A program made the position numbers and the translations under genes. A stretch of 64,000 bases of DNA from Bacillus sp. S3 (GTDB lineage Bacteria > Bacillota > Bacilli > Bacillales > Cytobacillaceae): NCBI RefSeq assembly GCF_005154805.1, contig NZ_CP039727.1, positions 2,229,501 through 2,293,500 on the forward strand, written 5' to 3'. Each line of letters starts with the position of its first letter. The stretch's first letter is position 1. The notes beneath the pieces are model-generated. The model saw nothing but the letters and a program-made list of their open reading frames with translations. It did not search any database and was not told the DNA's origin. Below, piece by piece: positions 8,865 through 17,633 of this stretch.

Positions 8865-9359
8865 ATGAAACGTAAACTGGTAAGCTGGCTGGCCATGTTT
8901 ACGGCATTATCCGCTGTAGGGGCAGCGATAAAAATTCCTGCGATTGTTGGCAGTGTCGCATTGGATATTTTCCCGGCCCTTTTAGCAGCGGCCCTGCTTG
9001 GCGGGGGTGCTGGAGCCATCGTTGCTGCCTTTGGTCACTTATTATCTGCCCTTGCAGGTGGTTTTCCATTAGGTCCGATGCACTTTTTAATCGCAGGAGA
9101 AATGGCTGTGCTGGTCTGGTTGTTTGGTATGCTTTATCGAAAGAGCCATAAGATTTCGGCTATTGTGCTCTTTATCTTGGGAAATGCCATTGTTGCGCCG
9201 CTTCCGTTTATTTTATTAATGAATATCGGTTTTTATTTGGCCATCGTTCCATCCTTGCTTGTCGGTTCAATCATAAATACAGGATTCGCAATTATCGTGA
9301 TCCCGCGTCTTTCCTCCCTGTTCTTGGTTCAAGGTGTGAAGCATGAGGCAAAATTATGA
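8865..9359 (+). CDS. cblT: ECF-type S component, probable alpha-ribazole transporter CblT
   Basis: A 164-aa, very hydrophobic protein with about five or six membrane helices, rich in Ala and Gly (ALLGGGAGAIVAAFGHLLSA) like the small substrate-binding subunits of ECF transporters. It starts directly after the pduO stop and overlaps the next gene, which matches alpha-ribazole kinase CblS. CblT-CblS pairs are described in Listeria and Geobacillus as the route for alpha-ribazole salvage, and no cobT is seen in this operon. The name therefore rests mainly on context; another corrinoid-related S component is possible. Confidence 0.78.
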   Translation: MKRKLVSWLAMFTALSAVGAAIKIPAIVGSVALDIFPALLAAALLGGGAGAIVAAFGHLLSALAGGFPLGPMHFLIAGEMAVLVWLFGMLYRKSHKISAIVLFILGNAIVAPLPFILLMNIGFYLAIVPSLLVGSIINTGFAIIVIPRLSSLFLVQGVKHEAKL

Positions 9360-10069
9360 GAGATATCATAACTGTCCCGCTTGCTGAGGATGCGCTAATT
9401 ATTGCTTGTGATAATAGTGGTGCCATTGGCATGAAGGAACAGGATCTTGTTCATGTTCCATACGAAACGGTTGCCTATTATTCTTTTCGAGTTGCGGTAA
9501 TGGAATGTATTGCAGCAGGGGGACAGCCGATTTCTGTTGTGCTTCAAAACTTTTGCGGAAATGAACCTTGGAAAGAGCTGGTTAGGGGCATCGAAAAAGG
9601 CGTAAATGAACTAGGATTACAGGATGTTTTCATTACAGGGAGCACGGAAAGTAATTTTTCCATGCTGCAATCGGCAGTTGGCTTGCTTGTTGTTGGCCGC
9701 AAGGTTCTGGATAAAAAAACAGAGCTGTTGTTTTCAGATCATCTGAAACTGGCGATTATTGGCTTACCTTTGGTGGGAAATGAAGTGATTGCCCAGCATG
9801 ATCAAATTGTGCCACTTTGCGTATTTCAGAAGATAAACAATCTGAAAGATGTGATGGTTTGGCCGGTTGGTTCGAAAGGGATCTTATCCGAGTTGAATCA
9901 AATATTTGTTAATAAAAGGTTTGCAGCGGATAGGATCAGCAGCGATGTTGATCTGCTAAAGTCATCTGGTCCGGCAACATGCGGTATTGTTGTTTTTTCG
10001 GAGGATCAGGATGAAAATATCAGGAGCATAGCAGGGCGATTTTTCCATTCTATAGAATTAGTCTTTTAG
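9356..10069 (+). CDS. cblS: Alpha-ribazole kinase CblS
   Basis: A 237-aa protein with an AIR-synthase/ThiL-like N-terminal pattern (IIACDNSGAIGMKEQD; then VMECIAAGGQPISVVLQNF), as described for CblS. CblS phosphorylates alpha-ribazole to alpha-ribazole-5'-phosphate for CobS, bypassing CobT. It overlaps cblT by 4 nt and is the last gene of the B12 operon, converging on the PBP gene. The identity comes from remembered family features and the partner gene. Confidence 0.8.
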   Translation: MRDIITVPLAEDALIIACDNSGAIGMKEQDLVHVPYETVAYYSFRVAVMECIAAGGQPISVVLQNFCGNEPWKELVRGIEKGVNELGLQDVFITGSTESNFSMLQSAVGLLVVGRKVLDKKTELLFSDHLKLAIIGLPLVGNEVIAQHDQIVPLCVFQKINNLKDVMVWPVGSKGILSELNQIFVNKRFAADRISSDVDLLKSSGPATCGIVVFSEDQDENIRSIAGRFFHSIELVF

Positions 10070-10075
10070 ACGGCA

Positions 10076-10109
10076 CAAAAAAAGAAAAAGCACGCCGATA
10101 AGGCGTGCT
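10076..10109 (-). terminator. Terminator of the PBP gene
   Basis: A perfect 8-bp stem (AGCACGCC 10089-10096 with GGCGTGCT 10102-10109) is followed on the minus strand by a T-rich run, seen as the A-rich stretch 10076-10089. The stem abuts the PBP stop codon. No T run follows on the plus strand, so it mainly serves the minus-strand gene. Confidence 0.8.
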
Positions 10110-12210
10110 ATTCACTTATGCTTTTTACTTTCTCCACCAATTTGTCTATTCCTTTGCCAATTGTGTATAACGCTTTGTCCAAGCCCTCTTTCCATTCCGG
10201 GGCTTTTTCTTTTATCGCGGACCCAATTTTTTTGGCATTTTCATTTAATTCCTTGCTAATTTCCTTCGCCTGCTCATCAATGCTTGTCTTTGTTGCGGCC
10301 TCTCCGGCAAGCTGGGCATTGATGGAAGTCACATGAAAGCTTTCATCCGGTAGGTATGGCAATGACTCCTTCATTATTTCTTTAAAAATCGGTACCACAT
10401 TAGATGAGCTCGAGCTTGGCAGATAATGTTCACGGTCTGTTTGGTCATAACCGATCCAGATGGCCCCGACAATGTTCCGTGTATATCCGACCATCCACTG
10501 ATCCTTCGTACCGCTGACATCACCGAATGGGAGCTGAGTTGATCCTGTTTTTCCGGCGATTTCTACACCAGGGATATGGGCACGCTTGCCTGTCCCGGTT
10601 TCCATCACATTCAACAACATGGAGGTCATCTCGTCAGCAACCTTTTTAGATGTTACCTTTGTTGTTTTTACCTCCCGTTCAGCGATAATGTTCCCTGTTG
10701 GCCCGACGATTTTCGTAATTAAGTGGCTATCCTGCCGCTTGCCGCCATTTGGAAAAGCGGTAAACGCATTTGCCATTTGCAGCGGTGAAACCCCTTTACT
10801 CATGCCGCCAAGGGCGATGGCCAGATTTTCGTCTTCCTTTTCCAGAGGAATGCCAAAACGTTGTAACGCATCCAAGCCTTTATTTAAGCCAATTTCATTT
10901 AAGAGCCATACAGCGGGAACATTTAACGATTCTTCCAGGGCTTTGTACAGTTGTACCTTTCCTTGAAACGTCTTCGAGAAATTTTCCGGTTTGTAATTTC
11001 CGAAGGTTGTTGGTTCATCGACAAGTTCTGACGAATAGTTATAGCCATTTTCCAGTGCAGGTGTATAGACAGCCAGCGGCTTGATCGTTGAGCCAGGCTG
11101 GACCCGTAACTGTGTCGCCCTGTTAAAGCCACGGAACACATGCTCACCTCTGCCGCCAACAAGAGCTCTGACACCGCCTGAGGCCGGATCCATCAGGACA
11201 GACCCGCTTTGAACGAGGGTATTTCCCTTTCCTCTTGGGAACAAAGAGTTTTTACTATATACTTTTTCAAGTCCGGCCTGCAGGTTTTGATCCATTTCCG
11301 TATAGATACGGTATCCTCTTGTTAAGATCTCTTCCTGGGTGACTCCATATTTTGAAATCGCCTCATTTAAAACCGCATCCACATAATAGGGATATTTTCG
11401 CTCGACAAAGCTGCCGCCGCCATCGTTTAGTGAAATCTTTTCTTTCTTTGCGGTTTCGACCTCTTGGGCAGAAATGAATCCAAGCTCCTTCATTTTTCCT
11501 AAGACAACATTTCGTCGTTTTATCGCTAAATCATAGTTTTTGTAAGGATCCAGATAGTTTGGCGCATGGAGGAGTCCCGCAAGCATGGCTGCCTCACTTA
11601 CACTTATATCCTTGACATCTTTATTAAAATATTTCTTCGAGGCATTGGCGATTCCCCAAGCACCGCTGCCAAAGTATACCTGGTTGATATACATTTGCAG
11701 AATTTCCTCTTTTGTATAAACCTTTTCAATTTTAACAGCTAAAAATAATTCCTCGGCTTTTCGTTTATAGGTGCGCTCTGGTGAAAGCAGGGCATTTTTT
11801 GTCAGCTGCTGTGTTAACGTACTGCCTCCGCCCGTGATTCTTCCGGCAAACAAGTTACTGAAAAAGGCCCGGGCAATACCCTTCACATCAAAACCGCTAT
11901 GCTCATAAAAACGTTCGTCTTCAATCGCGACAACGGCATTCGGAACATATTTAGGCAATTCCGCTACTTTTACTCCTTTCGTCCGATTGGTAGCAACATT
12001 GCTCGCCACCTTGCCGCCTTTATCATAAATGACCGTCGGCTGGCTTAGGCCTTCTTTCAAGGATTCCACATTTGCCCTTGTTGCCAGCCAGCCAAAATAA
12101 AGGATGGTCCCTAATAGTACGACAAGTAGGATTAATAAAATAATTTGAGTCAAGTGTTTCTTTTTCCAAAAACGAATAATCATATCTCGAAATGGATGTA
12201 ATTTCTCCAT
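10108..12210 (-). CDS. Class A penicillin-binding protein (transglycosylase/transpeptidase)
   Basis: A bifunctional peptidoglycan synthase of 700 aa. A short basic N-terminus and one membrane anchor (about residues 22-45) precede the GT51 transglycosylase (AIEDERFYEHSGFD, GGSTLTQQLTKN, VYFGSGAWGI). The transpeptidase has the serine motif STIK in VQPGSTIKPLAVY, an ESLNVP segment as SxN, and KTGST. The C-terminal tail is rich in Lys and Glu. Length and layout fit the PBP1A/PBP2D-type proteins of Bacilli, some of which act in sporulation; I do not choose between paralogues. AAGGAG lies 7 nt before the ATG. Confidence 0.93.
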   Translation of the reverse strand: MEKLHPFRDMIIRFWKKKHLTQIILLILLVVLLGTILYFGWLATRANVESLKEGLSQPTVIYDKGGKVASNVATNRTKGVKVAELPKYVPNAVVAIEDERFYEHSGFDVKGIARAFFSNLFAGRITGGGSTLTQQLTKNALLSPERTYKRKAEELFLAVKIEKVYTKEEILQMYINQVYFGSGAWGIANASKKYFNKDVKDISVSEAAMLAGLLHAPNYLDPYKNYDLAIKRRNVVLGKMKELGFISAQEVETAKKEKISLNDGGGSFVERKYPYYVDAVLNEAISKYGVTQEEILTRGYRIYTEMDQNLQAGLEKVYSKNSLFPRGKGNTLVQSGSVLMDPASGGVRALVGGRGEHVFRGFNRATQLRVQPGSTIKPLAVYTPALENGYNYSSELVDEPTTFGNYKPENFSKTFQGKVQLYKALEESLNVPAVWLLNEIGLNKGLDALQRFGIPLEKEDENLAIALGGMSKGVSPLQMANAFTAFPNGGKRQDSHLITKIVGPTGNIIAEREVKTTKVTSKKVADEMTSMLLNVMETGTGKRAHIPGVEIAGKTGSTQLPFGDVSGTKDQWMVGYTRNIVGAIWIGYDQTDREHYLPSSSSSNVVPIFKEIMKESLPYLPDESFHVTSINAQLAGEAATKTSIDEQAKEISKELNENAKKIGSAIKEKAPEWKEGLDKALYTIGKGIDKLVEKVKSISE

Positions 12211-12420
12211 AGTATCTCCTTACTTTCAAAAGGAATTTTTGCTTAACCTATTATAAATTTTCTTGCAAAAAAAACCAACAAATGTGTATTAGCCTGATGA
12301 CGGAAGGACTCAAAAATAATGGAAAAAAAGGTAAAACTGTGATAATCGTGGACAACCATTTCCTTGGCCAAGCATATGTTAATAGAAAGAAAATTTAGCA
12401 TACAGGAAAGGGATGGGAGA

Positions 12421-12687
12421 ATGATTAACTGGAAAGTTCGGTTTAGAAATCGAAACTGGGTCATCGCGTTTGTATCACAGCTTCTCATTGTAGCACAAAT
12501 GGTGTTAGCAGGTTTAAATACAATGGGTTTAGTTGACTTTCAACTAACAGATGCAATCCAAAGCTCGATTTTAACGTTTGTGAATGCCGTGTTTGTTTTA
12601 TTGTCCATGTTAGGAATTGTACAGGATCCAACAACAAAAGGCTATGGAGACAGTGTAAGGGCCCTAAAATATAAGGATCCGAATTAA
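12421..12687 (+). CDS. Lone phage-type holin
   Basis: An 88-aa protein of the phi-LC3-type holin family (Phage_holin_1): INWKVRFRNRNWVIAF, two hydrophobic helices, then the diagnostic tail DPTTKGYGDSVRALKYKDP. ATG 12421 follows GGATGGGAG. The frame is open upstream to about 12364 but without a ribosome site. No lysin, tail or other prophage genes are next to it, so it is either a domesticated or remnant holin, or a holin-like membrane protein with a cellular role. It has its own terminator. Confidence 0.85.
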   Translation: MINWKVRFRNRNWVIAFVSQLLIVAQMVLAGLNTMGLVDFQLTDAIQSSILTFVNAVFVLLSMLGIVQDPTTKGYGDSVRALKYKDPN

Positions 12688-12694
12688 ACAGAAG

Positions 12695-12722
12695 GTCAGG
12701 TTCAATTGGAGCCTGACTTTTT
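12695..12722 (+). terminator. Terminator of the holin gene
   Basis: GTCAGG (12695-12700) pairs with CCTGAC (12712-12717) around an 11-nt loop and runs into five T residues just after the holin stop codon. Confidence 0.8.
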
Positions 12723-12805
12723 CAATTGTGTAGAAAATTTCTTTACTTTAGATACATAAATTGGTTAACTAGGTAAATAGACTATAACTTCCGAGGGTAT
12801 TTCAT

Positions 12806-14017
12806 ATGAATAAAATGAAAAATTATATTGGTCAATTTCATCCGATTGTATGGGTGTTATTAATTGGTACTGTATTAACAAGATGCTCCGCCTTTATGAC
12901 GCTGCCATTCCTATCAATCTATTTATCGCGGCATATGGACATTTCTCCGATTATCATTGGCTTAACCGTTGGGATGAGCCCATTAATGGCAACTGCAGGG
13001 GGTTTCATTGGCGGCCATTTATCAGACCGCTACGGACGAAAGCCGGTGATGCTAATCTCACTATTTATGTTGGCCTTGGTCTATTACGGGTTTACCATTG
13101 CAACAGGGCAAGGCTGGTTTATCCTCTTCAATGCACTTAACGGGCTTTGTACATCATTCTTTGAGCCGACCTCCCAAGCCTTAATGGCAGATGTGAGCAG
13201 TAAGGAAAAGCGGATGAAGATTTATTCATTACGCTATACGGCCATGAATATCGGGGCATCCGTTGGTCCATTGATTGGTGCCTATTTGGCCAATACCTCT
13301 GCAAAACTATCATTTGGCATAACGGGTACGACGTATTTACTCTATGGGATTGTGTTGGTTTACTTTATGAATAAATTGATTATTCAACCTGAACAGCAAC
13401 AAAGCAAAAAGAATGTATCGTTTGGTGATGCATTTCGGATTGTTAAAACGGATAAGGCGTTACGGTATTTAATTATTGGGATTATTTTGGTCAATATGGG
13501 GTATGTGCAAATTGATTCCAATTTACCGCAAATTTTAGAGGGATCGCTTGAAAACGGTGTAGTCATATTTTCCATGCTCATTACCATTAATGCCTTAATG
13601 GTTGTTTTTCTGCAAATGCCCATAAGCTATGTGGCGGAAAAATTCAGAGTAATGCAGGTCATGGTGGTTGGTGCCATGTTTATGGCTGCCGGATTAATCG
13701 GCTTTAGCTTTGTTGACGGCTGGGTTACGGCTGTTCTTGCCATGGTATTATTGACATTTGGTGAAATTTTGATCTTCCCGTCAAACAGTATGATGATTGA
13801 TACACTTGCACCGGAGCATCTGCGCGGCACCTATTTTGGCGCAGCTCAATTCCGCAAAATTGGAAACTTTCTTGGACCGATTTTTGGCGGATTTCTACTC
13901 AGTCATTACCACGGTCAAATCATGTTCTTGGTGGTTTCGATTATCACCCTAGGAAGCATCATCTTCTTTACAGCCGGGAATAAATCAAGAGTAACAACCG
14001 CCGGAAAGGCTGTTTAG
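12806..14017 (+). CDS. MFS drug/metabolite exporter
   Basis: A 403-aa major facilitator with about twelve hydrophobic helices. The loop 2-3 signature is present as GGHLSDRYGRKPVM, and TM4-5 contains the drug:H+ antiporter-like RYTAMNIGASVGPLIGAYL. This points to a DHA1-type multidrug efflux protein, but the substrate cannot be read from sequence. It stands alone between the holin and a small membrane-protein gene. Confidence 0.9.
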   Translation: MNKMKNYIGQFHPIVWVLLIGTVLTRCSAFMTLPFLSIYLSRHMDISPIIIGLTVGMSPLMATAGGFIGGHLSDRYGRKPVMLISLFMLALVYYGFTIATGQGWFILFNALNGLCTSFFEPTSQALMADVSSKEKRMKIYSLRYTAMNIGASVGPLIGAYLANTSAKLSFGITGTTYLLYGIVLVYFMNKLIIQPEQQQSKKNVSFGDAFRIVKTDKALRYLIIGIILVNMGYVQIDSNLPQILEGSLENGVVIFSMLITINALMVVFLQMPISYVAEKFRVMQVMVVGAMFMAAGLIGFSFVDGWVTAVLAMVLLTFGEILIFPSNSMMIDTLAPEHLRGTYFGAAQFRKIGNFLGPIFGGFLLSHYHGQIMFLVVSIITLGSIIFFTAGNKSRVTTAGKAV

Positions 14018-14164
14018 CTATACAACATTCAGATTTAACCAATTTTTACCCACATATTGGTAATTTATTGCTATAATAGAATGGAAGAACTGAAGATTGA
14101 TCGTAATTCTTTACTGATTTATCATGCAGGATAAATCGTATCCTTTTGCAAAGGAGTTCTCGAC

Positions 14165-14380
14165 ATGTCGCATTGGATTACCATGACTGTCCTTTCTTTC
14201 GCCATCCTGATGGTGTTAGAGGAAGGAACCTATTATGGCTGGAATCGCATTGTATACGGTCCGAACATTGAAGCAAGAAGAAAGTGGAAGAATAGAGGAA
14301 TGACGATGATTAGGTTCTTTAAGCGAAAACAAGTGATCGAAGTGGATCAAAGCAATGAAGAAAAGAGCTCGCATTTTTAA
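14165..14380 (+). CDS. Small membrane-anchored protein of unknown function
   Basis: A 71-aa protein with one N-terminal hydrophobic helix (ITMTVLSFAILMVLEEG), a YYGWNRIVYGPN segment, and a basic then acidic C-terminal half. It has a convincing AAAGGAG ribosome site 9 nt before the ATG and its own terminator overlapping the stop codon, so it is very likely a real gene. I recognise no family. Confidence 0.72.
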   Translation: MSHWITMTVLSFAILMVLEEGTYYGWNRIVYGPNIEARRKWKNRGMTMIRFFKRKQVIEVDQSNEEKSSHF

Positions 14381-14400
14381 CTAAATGCCGAGCTCTTTTT
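14365..14400 (+). terminator. Terminator overlapping the stop codon of the 71-aa gene
   Basis: GAGCTCGCATTT (14365-14376) pairs with AAATGCCGAGCTC (14383-14395), one base bulged, and is followed by a T run. The TAA stop is in the loop. Confidence 0.85.
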
Positions 14401-14419
14401 CATTTTGCTCCCACTACAT

Positions 14420-14665
14420 TTAATTCGCTGGCGGATTACTTTGTTGTTTTTTCTTAATATAAGAAAACATGGATTTCAGAAGAAAAATGGTAATAAAAAA
14501 TATCACAATCACATATTCTGCCGGTTCCATGACCCGAAAAGGATTGATCGTTTTCCAGAAAATACCTTTAGCAGTAATGCCCATCAGTAAGTCTAAAAAA
14601 ATCATTAGCGATAACATCCCGACTGCCAATAAAAGAGCGACAAAAAATTGTTTCAATCGATTCAC
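14420..14665 (-). CDS. Small two-helix membrane protein, divergent from the ger operon
   Basis: An 81-aa protein with GTG start and two strong hydrophobic segments (FFVALLLAVGMLSLMIFL and VIVIFFITIFLL) separated by a polar loop with INPFRVMEPAEY, and a Lys/Gln-rich tail. The ribosome site (GGAATGTAG before GTG) is weak. The composition is protein-like and no better ORF covers this stretch. Its function is unknown; its position beside a germination operon suggests, but does not show, a spore-membrane role. Confidence 0.6.
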   Translation of the reverse strand: MNRLKQFFVALLLAVGMLSLMIFLDLLMGITAKGIFWKTINPFRVMEPAEYVIVIFFITIFLLKSMFSYIKKKQQSNPPAN

Positions 14666-14797
14666 CTACATTCCAGATTATACTTATGTTTGCATCCGTA
14701 GAATTCCCTATGCAGAAAGATTCATGGTAAAAATGGATATTACAGATGACGTTGGGTAAAATAGCCAAAAGGAATTTGATGAAATGAGGTGGAGCTT

Positions 14798-16405
14798 GTG
14801 TCGATTTTATCAAATATGTTGAAAAAGAAACAAAAAAAGAGACAAAACGATAATTACCGGCAACAGCAAGACCCTCAAAAACCGGAAGAATTATCCGTTC
14901 TCAGGAATTATAAAGACAATTTAAACAGAATTAAAGGCGAGTTGGGAAACAGTACGGATCTGGCCTTCCGCGAATTTCAATTTAACCGGATCAAAGGGTT
15001 TTGTATTTATATGGATGGCTTAGCGGATCAAGAAATGATCAGTGACTTTTTTATGGAATCTTTATTAAAAGGTGATATCGACCTTACACTTCATGATGCC
15101 TTTCAATGTTTAGCTGATAAAGTGGTAAGTATAGGGAATATTCAGATTATTACGGACTGGAATCAAATTTATGATAATCTGCTGTACGGAAATTCCTTGT
15201 TTTTTTTAGATGGCTATTGCAAAGTAATAAGCGTCGAAACAAAAGGGTGGGAAAAGCGCTCGATCACCGAACCTTCCACCCAATTATCGATTCGCGGTCC
15301 AAAGGATTCCTTTACAGAAACGCTACGAACAAATACCGCTTTAATCCGCAGAAGAATTACAAGTCCAAATTTGTGGTTAGAGACAATGAAAATTGGCAAG
15401 GTATCACAAACGGATGTAGGAATTATGTATCTGAAAGGAATTGCGAATGAAAAAATTGTTCAAGAGGTAAGGGAACGATTAAATAGAATTGACATAGATT
15501 CCATCCAGGCCTCAGGCTATATTGAACAGTTGATAGAAGATCAATCCTGGTCAACCTTTCCGACTACGTATCATTCGGAACGTCCGGATGTTATCTCATC
15601 ACATATTCTCGAAGGACGGGTTGCGCTGCTTGTGGACGGGACACCGTTTGTTGTATCTGCTCCGGCAATTTTTATTCAATTTTTTCAGGCTCCGGATGAT
15701 TATTATTCACGGTTTGATATCTCAACGGGAATCCGGTTATTAAGAATATTGTCCTTCTTTATTGCTTTAATTGGGCCGGCATTATATATTGCGATGACCA
15801 CCTTTCACCAGGAGATGATCCCAACTTCGATGGCAATTGCGATTGCAGCCCAACGTGAAAATGTTCCATTCCCTGCATTTATTGAAGCATTAATCATGGA
15901 AATTCTCTTTGAAATTTTAAGGGAGGCCGGCTTGCGTTTACCAAGAGCGGTTGGGCAGGCTGTTTCGATTGTCGGCGCCCTTGTGATTGGTCAAGCTGCA
16001 GTCCAGGCAGGGATTGTGTCACCTGTTATGGTTATCGTTGTCTCGCTAACGGCGATTGCCAATTTTGCAACACCAAGCTTTGCCATGGCGATTGCGGCAA
16101 GATTAATCCGCTTTGTCCTAATGGGTTTAGCGACGGTATTGGGTTTCTATGGGATCATGTTAGGCCTGATGTTTATGGCGATTCATTTATGCTCACTAAG
16201 GTCATTTGGGATTCCTTACATGATGCCATTAGCACCATTTAATATTCATAATCAACAGGATGTGTTTGTCCGCTTTCCGATCTGGGCAATGAAAAACAGA
16301 CCGATGTTTATTAGTAAAGGAAATATCGTAAGATCTGGGGGGAACCAAAAACCAAGCCCACCGAAACCGGAGGACAATAATCAATCTTCCAACGGTGAAT
16401 CATGA
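14798..16405 (+). CDS. GerA-family spore germinant receptor A subunit
   Basis: This is the GerXA subunit of a germinant receptor in the spore inner membrane. A polar N-terminal domain of about 300 aa is followed by five or so membrane helices and a Pro/Asn-rich cytoplasmic tail. Family segments include RIDIDSIQASGYIEQLIED, HILEGRVALLVDGTPFV, REAGLRLPRAVGQAVSIVG and ALVIGQAAVQAGIVSPVM. Of the possible starts I choose GTG 14798, because GAGGTGG ends 4-5 nt before it; GTG 14789 would sit within that ribosome site. The next gene overlaps by 4 nt. Confidence 0.93.
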   Translation: MSILSNMLKKKQKKRQNDNYRQQQDPQKPEELSVLRNYKDNLNRIKGELGNSTDLAFREFQFNRIKGFCIYMDGLADQEMISDFFMESLLKGDIDLTLHDAFQCLADKVVSIGNIQIITDWNQIYDNLLYGNSLFFLDGYCKVISVETKGWEKRSITEPSTQLSIRGPKDSFTETLRTNTALIRRRITSPNLWLETMKIGKVSQTDVGIMYLKGIANEKIVQEVRERLNRIDIDSIQASGYIEQLIEDQSWSTFPTTYHSERPDVISSHILEGRVALLVDGTPFVVSAPAIFIQFFQAPDDYYSRFDISTGIRLLRILSFFIALIGPALYIAMTTFHQEMIPTSMAIAIAAQRENVPFPAFIEALIMEILFEILREAGLRLPRAVGQAVSIVGALVIGQAAVQAGIVSPVMVIVVSLTAIANFATPSFAMAIAARLIRFVLMGLATVLGFYGIMLGLMFMAIHLCSLRSFGIPYMMPLAPFNIHNQQDVFVRFPIWAMKNRPMFISKGNIVRSGGNQKPSPPKPEDNNQSSNGES

Positions 16406-17610
16406 TGAGAAAAGTAGTTGTGCGCTCTTTCATGTTTGTCCTTTTACTGCCAATCTTAAGCGCCTGCTGGAATCAAAAGGAATTGACCGATTTAGCCTTT
16501 GTCATGGCAATCGGAGTTGACAAGGGGGAAGAGAAAAAGTTTAATGTTTCCTTCCAAATTGTGAATCCCGGAAATGTGTCATCCGGTCAAAATGGCGGGG
16601 GGCAGGGTTTGCCAATTGCTGTTTATAAAAGTTCAGGGGATACCCTTACGGAAGCTGCCAGAAATGCTACAAAACAAATTTCGCGCCGGTTGTATTACTC
16701 CCATACGAACCTAATTGCGGTAAGTGAAGATATTGCAAAGGATGGGCTACTTTATATAATGGATGCATTGGATAGGGATCCAGAGTTTCGAACGACCACC
16801 CAGCTTGTTGTCACGAGAGACACTTCTGCGGAGGTATTGGTTGCATCCCTTGCCAATCTTGATAAAATGCCTGTTAATAAGATTACCAAAGAGATTAAAG
16901 CAACAGAAGCGATGTTAGGAGAAAATACGAGTATCAATATCGACGATTTCCTGGCCGGACTTGTTAGTGATGGCAAAGAGCCGATTGTCAACGGCTTTAA
17001 ATTGACCGGTAATGATAAAATGGCTGGGGAACTCAAGGATTTGCAGCATACAAGGGCAGATTCGGTGCTGAAAGCAGATGGTTTAGCTGTTTTTCGAGAA
17101 GGAAAATTAGTAGGCTGGATTGATAATAATAACGCACGCGGAGTAATCTGGATTTTGGATCGGTTGAAAAGCACGGGTGTAAACGTTACATGGAAAGGAA
17201 AAAAAAGTGCCATAACTGTGTCTCCTATCCGAAGTAAAACAAGGGTTTCGGTTAAGATTTTGAAGGGAAACCCCGTCATCTATATAGCAATTGAAAATGA
17301 GGGCTGGGTGAGCGAGGCAAATACTGATATCGATTTAACTGATCCAAATGAAATATTGAAAGTTGAAAAGCTAACTGGACAGGAAATCAAGCGGGAAGTT
17401 TTGTCATCAGTGAAAAAAGCACAAAAAATGAAGAGCGATATTTTTGGGTTTGGTGAAAGACTTCACAGGAAGAATCCAACCCTTTGGAACCAACTGAAAC
17501 CCAATTGGAATGACCATTTCGCTGAGCTTGAAGTGCATGTAAAGGTTGATTCGTATATCCGCCGTGAAGGGATTCGCACTAAGCCGTTTTGGTCTGATCT
17601 TAATAATTGA
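16402..17610 (+). CDS. Ger(x)C-family germination lipoprotein (C subunit)
   Basis: The 402-aa protein has a lipoprotein signal (LLPILSACWNQKEL, Cys in the LSAC lipobox) followed by the GerAC family start DLAFVMAIGVDKGE and RRLYYSHTNLIAVSEDIA. The C subunit sits on the outer face of the spore inner membrane and is needed for receptor assembly. The order here is A, C, B, B, a variant of the common A-B-C order. Confidence 0.93.
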   Translation: MMRKVVVRSFMFVLLLPILSACWNQKELTDLAFVMAIGVDKGEEKKFNVSFQIVNPGNVSSGQNGGGQGLPIAVYKSSGDTLTEAARNATKQISRRLYYSHTNLIAVSEDIAKDGLLYIMDALDRDPEFRTTTQLVVTRDTSAEVLVASLANLDKMPVNKITKEIKATEAMLGENTSINIDDFLAGLVSDGKEPIVNGFKLTGNDKMAGELKDLQHTRADSVLKADGLAVFREGKLVGWIDNNNARGVIWILDRLKSTGVNVTWKGKKSAITVSPIRSKTRVSVKILKGNPVIYIAIENEGWVSEANTDIDLTDPNEILKVEKLTGQEIKREVLSSVKKAQKMKSDIFGFGERLHRKNPTLWNQLKPNWNDHFAELEVHVKVDSYIRREGIRTKPFWSDLNN

Positions 17611-17633
17611 CCCTGGGAAAAGGGGATAACAGA

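Noticed and set aside
16752..17279. 175-aa minus-strand ORF inside the GerC gene
   Set aside because: Antisense shadow of a well-supported lipoprotein gene.
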